DNA from: Xanthomonas campestris pv. badrii | Lineage (GTDB): Bacteria > Pseudomonadota > Gammaproteobacteria > Xanthomonadales > Xanthomonadaceae | Assembly: GCF_012848175.1 (NCBI RefSeq) | Contig: NZ_CP051651.1 | Coordinates: 3,162,001-3,226,000, forward strand | Direction of reading: 5' to 3' | DNA: 64,000 nucleotides | Shown here: piece by piece, positions 58,340 to 64,000 of the stretch | How the letters are laid out: each line of letters opens with the position of its first letter | Position numbering within the stretch: the first letter of the stretch is position 1 | Program-made: the position numbers and the translations under genes | The notes under the pieces: model-generated | Databases searched by the model: none | Seen by the model: only the letters and a program-made list of their open reading frames with translations | Told to the model about the DNA's origin: nothing

Positions 58340-58566
58340 GCCACCAGGCATCGGAAGTCAGTTATGCACCATGAATCATGATAGATAGATCGCACCTCTG
58401 ATCAGACATAGTTGCAGCGACTGCTACAGAGCGCCTAGGGTGCACTGAGGCGATCACAGAAAGCACAGAACTGCTCGCCGCTAGCGGTCATGCTTTTACG
58501 ATGAAGTCCTGTCTGCGCAGGTGCAAATACGATGACCTGCAAACATTCTTCAAGGAGTTGGACACG

Positions 58567-61500
58567 ATGCAGGATATGCAGATGCGCGTCCCGGGACACT
58601 GGCGCAAGTGGTTCGGTATGGTGTTGGCTACTGTGGTGACGTGTGTTTCTGTTGTCCCCACGATACCTAGCGCCTATGCGTACGACTCAGGCGTTTGCAA
58701 TGCAGGCACCAACTTGTGCGATCAAGGACAGGCCTATCTCAATGCCATCAAGGAAGGAAACGAAGCAATTTGCATTGGCGAAGGAACCTTAGCCGCTGTA
58801 AACACACATGCCAGCTTGGTTCTCGACCTAACCTATGATCAGCGCTACCAAGCGGTCGTTCAGTGCTATAGAGCGTCTGATAACTACACCGGCGAATCTC
58901 GCTTAGCCGAGAGCTTTTACGCAGTAAAATGCAGCGCCAGACCAGTATTCATCCCTGCCGCCGGAAGTACCGGCAACGTCTGCCAAGAAGGCTGCGAATA
59001 CACGGTCAGCAATGACGGCGTCCAACCGGTCGCCACGCCAAACGGAGCGGTCTGCTCGTCGCCACCACCGCTAGATCCTGCGAAGAATAATGGCTGCTGC
59101 GACGGGAGCACCGGGCCGACCACCGCCGGCAATCCGGCCAATGTGTTCACCGGAACCAAGCTCGAAACGGCGGTCGATTATCGTGCGCCCGCAGGACATC
59201 TGGAGTTTGTCCGTTATTACAGCAGCGCCGTCGGCCTGCGCCCTACCAGCGTATTGGGCAGCACTTGGCGCCATAGCTACACCCGGACCATCAGCTTCAC
59301 CGATGCGACGACGCTGATCTTGACGCGCCCCAACGGTAACTTCTATACCTTCAAGAAGGCCGCCAATGGCGTCTGGACACCAGACTGGGATGTGCGGGAA
59401 AGACTGTCCGAAGTGCAAGACAATGGGGAGCTGACCGGATGGCAGGTGACTGCCGTCGACGATAGCAAAGAGCAGTTCGATCTGGACGGCAAGTTGACCA
59501 GCATCAGTTACGCCGATGGCGAGAAACTCACCTTGGCTTACTCGGGCGGCCAACTGCAATCCGTGACGGATAACCGTGGCCGCGGCCTGGCACTTGCCTA
59601 CCAGGCGGGCAGGATCGCGCAAGTCGGACTTCCCGATGGAATGGTGCTGGCCTACGGCTACGACACCCAGGCGCGACTGAGGTTGGCAACCTTGCAGACA
59701 GCGGCCGGGGTGGTGGTGTCAACCTTAGCCGGGTATGACTATGACAATGCGCGCTTTCCGGACGTACTGACCACCCACCGCGACGAACAGGGCCAGGTGC
59801 ATGCCTCTTGGACCTACGATGCGCAGCAACGCGTCGTCCGCAGCGTACATGGCGATCCGACCGGCAAGATCGACGAGGCCACCATTACCTATGCGGGGAC
59901 CACTTCCACCGTCACCAATGCCCTGGGCAATACGGTGACGCGTACAGGCATCTCCAAACTCGGCCAGGCCAAGGTCACTGCCGTCCAGGGGCTATGCCCC
60001 GAGTGCACGGTCAGCGCATTCCGATCGCGCAGCTACGACGGCAACGGCTACCCCGACCAGGAAGTCGATTTTGCCGGCGTCACCACGGACTGGACGTACA
60101 ACTACCGCGGCCTGTTGACCAGCAAGATCGAAGCGGCCAACACCAGCAACGGCCAGAAGCGCACGCTGCAGACGGACTGGCATCCTAGCTTACGTGTCCC
60201 CACCGATCGGCGCACCTACGATGCCAACGATGCCCTGGCGGCAAGGACGAGCTGGACCTACAACACCAGGGGCCAGGCACTGACCGTGTCGCGGGTCGAT
60301 CCAAGCGGAGGTCCCACGCGCGTCACCACGCAGCGCTACTGCGAAGATGGCGATGTCGCCGCCGGCAGCTGCCCCTTGCCCGGCCTGCTGCTGGCCAGCG
60401 ATGGCGCACGCACGGATATCGCCGACAGCATCAGCTACACCTACTACCCTGCCGACGACAACGCTTGCACGGCATCACTGAGCACTTGCCGCCACCGCAA
60501 GGGTGATCGTTGGAAAGTCACCAACGCCCTAGGCCGCATCACCGAATACCTCGCCTACGACGGCGCCGGCCGTCCGCTGTCCATCAAGGACGCCAATGGC
60601 ATCGTCACCGACTACACCTACCACCCGCGCGGTTGGCTGACCGCCACCAAGGTGCGTGGGGCCGATGCGTCCAGCGAGGCCGATGACCGCATCACCCGCA
60701 TCGACTACTGGCCCACCGGCCTGGTCAGGCAGGTCACCCAGCCCGATGGCGCGTTCACTGCCTTCACCTACGACGCCGCACATCGGCTGACCGACATTAC
60801 CGATAACGCGGGCAACACCGTCCACTACACGCTGGACAACGCCGGCAATCGCGTCAAGGAAGACACCAAGGATGCCTACGGCACCTTGAAGCGCACGCTC
60901 TCGCGCGTCTACAACCAGCTCGGCCAACTCAAGACCCAGGCCACTGCGGCCAGCGACCCCACCGACTTCGCGTACGACGCCAACGGCAACACCACCACCG
61001 TGACCGATGCGCTGGCAACCGCAACGCAAAGCGAGTACGACCCGCTCAATCGCCTGTCCCGCACGTTGCAGGATGTGGCCGGCATCAAGGCCGACACCAC
61101 ATTCGACTACGACGCGCTGGACAACCTCACCAAGGTCACCGACCCCAAGGGCCTGGACACCCGCTACGAGTACAACGGCTTCGGCGATCTGGTGAAGCTC
61201 ACCAGCCCGGACACTGGCGTCACCAGCTATACCTACGACAGCGCCGGCAACCGCGCCACCCAGACCGATGCGCGCGGCAACACCACCGCCTACAGCTACG
61301 ACGCGCTCAATCGCCTGACCAAGGTCACCTACCCCACCACCAGCCTCAACGTCACCTATACCTACGACGCGACGCAGGCGGCGTGCACCAGCGGCGAGAC
61401 GTTTTCCATCGGCCGCCTGACCAAGATGCAGGACGGCGGCGCCATCACTCAGTACTGCTACAACCGCTTCGGCGATCTGGTGCGCAAGGTGCAGACCACC

Positions 61501-63156
61501 AACGCGCAGGCGCTGGTGTTGCGCTACGAGTACACCGTCGGCGGCCAACTGCAGCGCATGACCTATCCGGACGGCGCAGTAGTCGATTACGTGCGCAATG
61601 CGCAAGGCCAGACCACGCAGGTTGGCGTGACGCCAGCCGGCGGTAGCCGCCAGGTGCTGCTGGGCAATGCCACCTACTACCCGTTCGGCCCCGCTGCCGG
61701 CTGGACCTACGGCAATGGCCGCACCCTCGCCCGCCAGTACGATCTGGACTACCGCCCGCAGGCAATCCAGGACACCCGCCCGGGCGGGCTGGAAGTGGGC
61801 TTCGGCTTCGGCTTCGACCCGGCCGGCAACCTCACCGCACTGACGCCTGCCGGCAATCCCACGCCGGAGATCGGCCTGGGCTACGACGCCCTGGGCCGCC
61901 TGACCGGCCTCAAGGACGGCAGCACCGGCACGCTGATCGACGGCTACAGCTACGATGCCACCGGCAACCGACTCAGCGCCAAGGTCGGCGCGGCAACGCA
62001 GAGTTACACCTACCCAACCGACAGCCACCGCCTGAGCGCAGTGGCCGGCGTGGCACGTACCTACGATGCCACCGGCAACACCACCGCCATCGGCGGCACC
62101 GCGCGCCAATACACCTACGACACCACTGGCCGCATGACCCAGGCCCGCCGCGCCGGCGCGGTGACCATGAACTACCGCTACAACGGCCGCGGCGAACAGG
62201 TCCGCCGCTTCCTCGGCACCACAAACACCTACACGCTATACGACGAAGCCGGCCACTGGCTGGGCGACTACGACACCAGCGGCGCACCCAAGCAGCAGGC
62301 GATCTGGCTGGACGATCTCCCGGTCGGCCTGCTGGCCAACACCAACAAACTGCACTACATCGAACCGGACCACCTGGGCAGCCCGCGCGTGGTGATCGAC
62401 CCCATCCGCGATGTAGCGGTGTGGACATGGAGCTTGAAAGGCGAAGCCTTCGGCAACACCGCGCCGAATCAGGATCCTGATGGGGATGGCGCGGCGTTGG
62501 TTTTGGATATGCGCTTCCCAGGGCAGCGGTTCGATGCGGCGAGTGGGTTGAATCAGAACTACTTTCGCGACCATGAAACCGTAAGTGGAAGATACGTAGA
62601 GAGTGATTCGTTAGGACTTGCTGCAGGAATTAGCACATACTCTTATGTCCTTTCAAATCCATTAATGGATTCAGATTCGCTCGGACAGCAGTCGAGTGCT
62701 ATGCGGGGTATTCGCGCCCCCATTGGCGGTTCCACAAACGCTGGACTTGCAGACGACGGCAGCTCTTCGTCAGCTGGAAACGCTCAAGCTGCTGCAACAG
62801 TTGCTATGGCTGCTATTGGCATAGCCAACGTCATGAGTTCGATGCCTGGCGGCGCAGTTTTGGGCTTACCGATAACCGCCGCAAAACTTTGCCAAGACCC
62901 TGATGACGAAGAGTGCCTGAAACTTCGGGCTGAGGTCCAAAAGAAGAAAGCCGTGGTTTCGACATTAGGAAAATGCAGGCCTGGCATGTCGCGAGGTGCA
63001 CTGGGCATACGGCGTGAAGCCTGGTTAAATCTTGCCATCTCCAGAGCAAAGCGTGACGAGAAATGCTACTCAGGCGGCGACGAAGGCCACCAAGAAGCAC
63101 ACGCCGCGGCATGGCAAAATGCTGGCGTTTGCAGCAACTTGATGGGAGGATTCTGA
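58567..63156 (+). CDS. Secreted RHS/YD-repeat protein with variable C-terminal tip
   Basis: A protein of 1529 residues from the ATG at 58567, which follows AAGGAG; an earlier ATG at 58501 lacks one. A signal peptide (about 1-40, ending PSAYAYDSG) is followed by a Cys-rich region and, after NGCCDGS, a DUF6531-like domain (GNPANVFTGTKLETAVDY). Then come dozens of YD repeats such as YDALNRLTKVTYP and YDSAGNRATQTDARGN. The RHS core ends with YVESDSLGLAAGISTYSYVL and DSDSLG. The last 150 residues (from about 62690) are unlike known cores: a hydrophobic AMAAIGIANVMSS, then KCYSGGDEGHQEAHAAAWQN. This tip and its GC drop suggest a polymorphic toxin. Confidence 0.85.
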   Translation: MQDMQMRVPGHWRKWFGMVLATVVTCVSVVPTIPSAYAYDSGVCNAGTNLCDQGQAYLNAIKEGNEAICIGEGTLAAVNTHASLVLDLTYDQRYQAVVQCYRASDNYTGESRLAESFYAVKCSARPVFIPAAGSTGNVCQEGCEYTVSNDGVQPVATPNGAVCSSPPPLDPAKNNGCCDGSTGPTTAGNPANVFTGTKLETAVDYRAPAGHLEFVRYYSSAVGLRPTSVLGSTWRHSYTRTISFTDATTLILTRPNGNFYTFKKAANGVWTPDWDVRERLSEVQDNGELTGWQVTAVDDSKEQFDLDGKLTSISYADGEKLTLAYSGGQLQSVTDNRGRGLALAYQAGRIAQVGLPDGMVLAYGYDTQARLRLATLQTAAGVVVSTLAGYDYDNARFPDVLTTHRDEQGQVHASWTYDAQQRVVRSVHGDPTGKIDEATITYAGTTSTVTNALGNTVTRTGISKLGQAKVTAVQGLCPECTVSAFRSRSYDGNGYPDQEVDFAGVTTDWTYNYRGLLTSKIEAANTSNGQKRTLQTDWHPSLRVPTDRRTYDANDALAARTSWTYNTRGQALTVSRVDPSGGPTRVTTQRYCEDGDVAAGSCPLPGLLLASDGARTDIADSISYTYYPADDNACTASLSTCRHRKGDRWKVTNALGRITEYLAYDGAGRPLSIKDANGIVTDYTYHPRGWLTATKVRGADASSEADDRITRIDYWPTGLVRQVTQPDGAFTAFTYDAAHRLTDITDNAGNTVHYTLDNAGNRVKEDTKDAYGTLKRTLSRVYNQLGQLKTQATAASDPTDFAYDANGNTTTVTDALATATQSEYDPLNRLSRTLQDVAGIKADTTFDYDALDNLTKVTDPKGLDTRYEYNGFGDLVKLTSPDTGVTSYTYDSAGNRATQTDARGNTTAYSYDALNRLTKVTYPTTSLNVTYTYDATQAACTSGETFSIGRLTKMQDGGAITQYCYNRFGDLVRKVQTTNAQALVLRYEYTVGGQLQRMTYPDGAVVDYVRNAQGQTTQVGVTPAGGSRQVLLGNATYYPFGPAAGWTYGNGRTLARQYDLDYRPQAIQDTRPGGLEVGFGFGFDPAGNLTALTPAGNPTPEIGLGYDALGRLTGLKDGSTGTLIDGYSYDATGNRLSAKVGAATQSYTYPTDSHRLSAVAGVARTYDATGNTTAIGGTARQYTYDTTGRMTQARRAGAVTMNYRYNGRGEQVRRFLGTTNTYTLYDEAGHWLGDYDTSGAPKQQAIWLDDLPVGLLANTNKLHYIEPDHLGSPRVVIDPIRDVAVWTWSLKGEAFGNTAPNQDPDGDGAALVLDMRFPGQRFDAASGLNQNYFRDHETVSGRYVESDSLGLAAGISTYSYVLSNPLMDSDSLGQQSSAMRGIRAPIGGSTNAGLADDGSSSSAGNAQAAATVAMAAIGIANVMSSMPGGAVLGLPITAAKLCQDPDDEECLKLRAEVQKKKAVVSTLGKCRPGMSRGALGIRREAWLNLAISRAKRDEKCYSGGDEGHQEAHAAAWQNAGVCSNLMGGF

Positions 63157-63641
63157 TGAGACGCGATGAAATAATTGATTTTATAAAAAAATCTTTTGCC
63201 AACCGCTCAAAACCTTCACAAGTAATATTTTTAAGTCATTCTTCCACGCATGAATACATTGAGGCAGCACAGTTTGAAAAATTGATTTGGGAGGAGGTCG
63301 ACAGCGACTTAATGGAAAAGGCCTCTGACGCAATCTATGGCTTGAGTGCGGAGGCATTTGTTTACTTCCTACCTGGATTTCTTAGCACAGGACTCCGACA
63401 TGATCGAGTGGACTACCTGATTTATGATGCGCTTATAAGCATGCTCGATAGAGGAATGGGCGAAACTGGGTGGAACGATTTTTTCAGACAAAGATGGCTT
63501 CTTCTAAATCAACAAGAGCTCCTAGCTTTTTCCGAATGGCTTTTATGGTTATCCGATAAAAGCTCAGACTACTTTTTTGAGGGAAACCTGGACAGGTCAT
63601 TCGATACAGTAAATTTACTCCTGCGACGACTCGGCAATTGA
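63156..63641 (+). CDS. Putative immunity protein, DUF6714-like
   Basis: A 161-residue acidic protein that starts inside the stop of the Rhs gene (TGATG) after a GGGAGG ribosome site. Segments IIDFIKKSFANR and LSAEAFVYFLPGFLSTGL resemble, from memory, the DUF6714 proteins often found beside secreted toxins. The gene is strongly AT-rich, unlike the core of the Rhs gene. Position, size, overlap and composition are those of an immunity gene for the Rhs tip; activity is not shown by sequence. Confidence 0.7.
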   Translation: MRRDEIIDFIKKSFANRSKPSQVIFLSHSSTHEYIEAAQFEKLIWEEVDSDLMEKASDAIYGLSAEAFVYFLPGFLSTGLRHDRVDYLIYDALISMLDRGMGETGWNDFFRQRWLLLNQQELLAFSEWLLWLSDKSSDYFFEGNLDRSFDTVNLLLRRLGN

Positions 63642-63773
63642 TGCACGTGCTAAACGAACCGTCGAAGCATCTAATTTTCGCCCCAATTGACCTGCATTTT
63701 ATGCAGTTGACATTCTGATCAACCAGTAGCAACCTCTACCACCAAGGAGCGTAGAAACTCCTCTAGTAGCGGC

Positions 63774-63804
63774 ACCCACCTCCGTCAAACTGGTGGGTTT
63801 TTTG
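63774..63804 (+). terminator. Rho-independent terminator after the Rhs/immunity pair
   Basis: Stem ACCCACC/GGTGGGT with an 11-base loop, followed by TTTTT and G. It lies 130 bases after the immunity gene. A smaller hairpin, GGAG/CTCC at 63746-63762, precedes it. Confidence 0.85.
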
Positions 63805-63967
63805 TGCCTGCCTGCAGGCGCAAGCCGACGCGATGCCTGCGTCGGGAGGGCGGCTAATACAACACTCCTCCGGGAGGAATACGCCCGCCGACTACTAGCG
63901 GTTTCTAACCTCCCGACATCCCGTCGCCGGCCGGCGACGGTGCCTGTTCTTCGAAGGAGGCGTTGTC
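63805..63967. other. Hairpin-dense leader before the last gene
   Basis: In about 160 bases there are several inverted repeats. GTCGGGAGGGCGG pairs with CGCCCGCCGAC, enclosing CTCCTCCGGGAGG; an 18-bp perfect palindrome CGTCGCCGGCCGGCGACG lies at about 63926-63943. No gene is supported. Together with 63642-63773 (no gene, lower GC) this is the whole gap after the immunity gene. It could be a structured leader or a replication or packaging signal of an integrated element. Confidence 0.5.
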
Positions 63968-64000
63968 ATGACAGATGCATCGATATTGCAGGTTGGTGGG
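63968..64000 (+). CDS. Start of a gene cut by the window edge
   Basis: ATGACAGATGCATCG opens a frame (MTDASILQVGG) after a good GAAGGAGG ribosome site 8 bases upstream. Only 11 codons are visible, so no family can be named. Confidence 0.55.
   Translation, partial: MTDASILQVGG

Noticed and set aside
63642..63967. tRNA gene in the hairpin-rich region
   Set aside because: No acceptor stem with matching T-arm GTTCRA and anticodon arm could be arranged; the hairpins do not form a cloverleaf.

Overview
The window is GC-rich, gene-dense chromosome from a gammaproteobacterium of the Xanthomonas group. The main evidence is a vibrioferrin-type (xanthoferrin) siderophore operon of the xss type, a late cobalamin cluster behind a B12 riboswitch, an otsB-GH15-otsA trehalose locus, a type IV pilus block (pilSR, pilB, two pilins, pilCD, coaE) with a prepilin peptidase lacking the usual cysteine motif, and many copies of a palindromic intergenic repeat with the core TTCTCCCGC/GCGGGAGAA. 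No species is claimed.

Layout. 1-4783: 3' part of the siderophore operon (xssB partial, xssC, xssD, xssE), then an AraC/GyrI-like regulator. 5967-15050: a minus-strand cobalamin operon headed by a cobalamin riboswitch and btuB, followed by two membrane proteins, cobO, cbiB, cobD, cobQ, cobU, cobT, cobC and cobS. This operon is visibly decaying: cobQ and cobU are fused by a deletion, cobD has an in-frame TAG, and cbiB has no stop codon of its own. Uptake and adenosylation genes remain intact. 15636-19790: metY and clpB, the latter with a good sigma-32 promoter. 19899-26782: assorted genes including a scar of a deleted sulfonate ABC transporter (ssuC joined to ssuB), a GIY-YIG protein, a GST, a 144-bp palindromic MITE-like element, a permease with an LprI-domain protein, and two unassigned genes of lower GC. 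27055-39559: a lipoprotein, a TonB-dependent receptor, the trehalose operon, membrane glucose dehydrogenase (gcd) and a PAS chemoreceptor. 39723-48231: a DCC/DUF4166/pgeF/rluD run, bamD, nadE with a DUF559 gene, a hexanucleotide tandem repeat, and sucCD.

48464-58339 is the type IV pilus region. PilS/PilR presumably drive the sigma-54 promoter seen upstream of the distal pilin gene. Behind the pilB stop lie three tandem degenerate copies of the pilB 3' end, each joined to a palindromic repeat. The window ends with a secreted Rhs/YD-repeat protein whose AT-rich C-terminal tip is followed, with overlapping stop and start, by an AT-rich immunity candidate. After a strong terminator there is a hairpin-dense stretch before a new gene cut by the window edge.

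The recurring theme is small-scale genome erosion and repeat activity: two deletion scars, one nonsense mutation, one tandem amplification, one microsatellite-like array and one MITE-like element, all in otherwise conventional chromosome.
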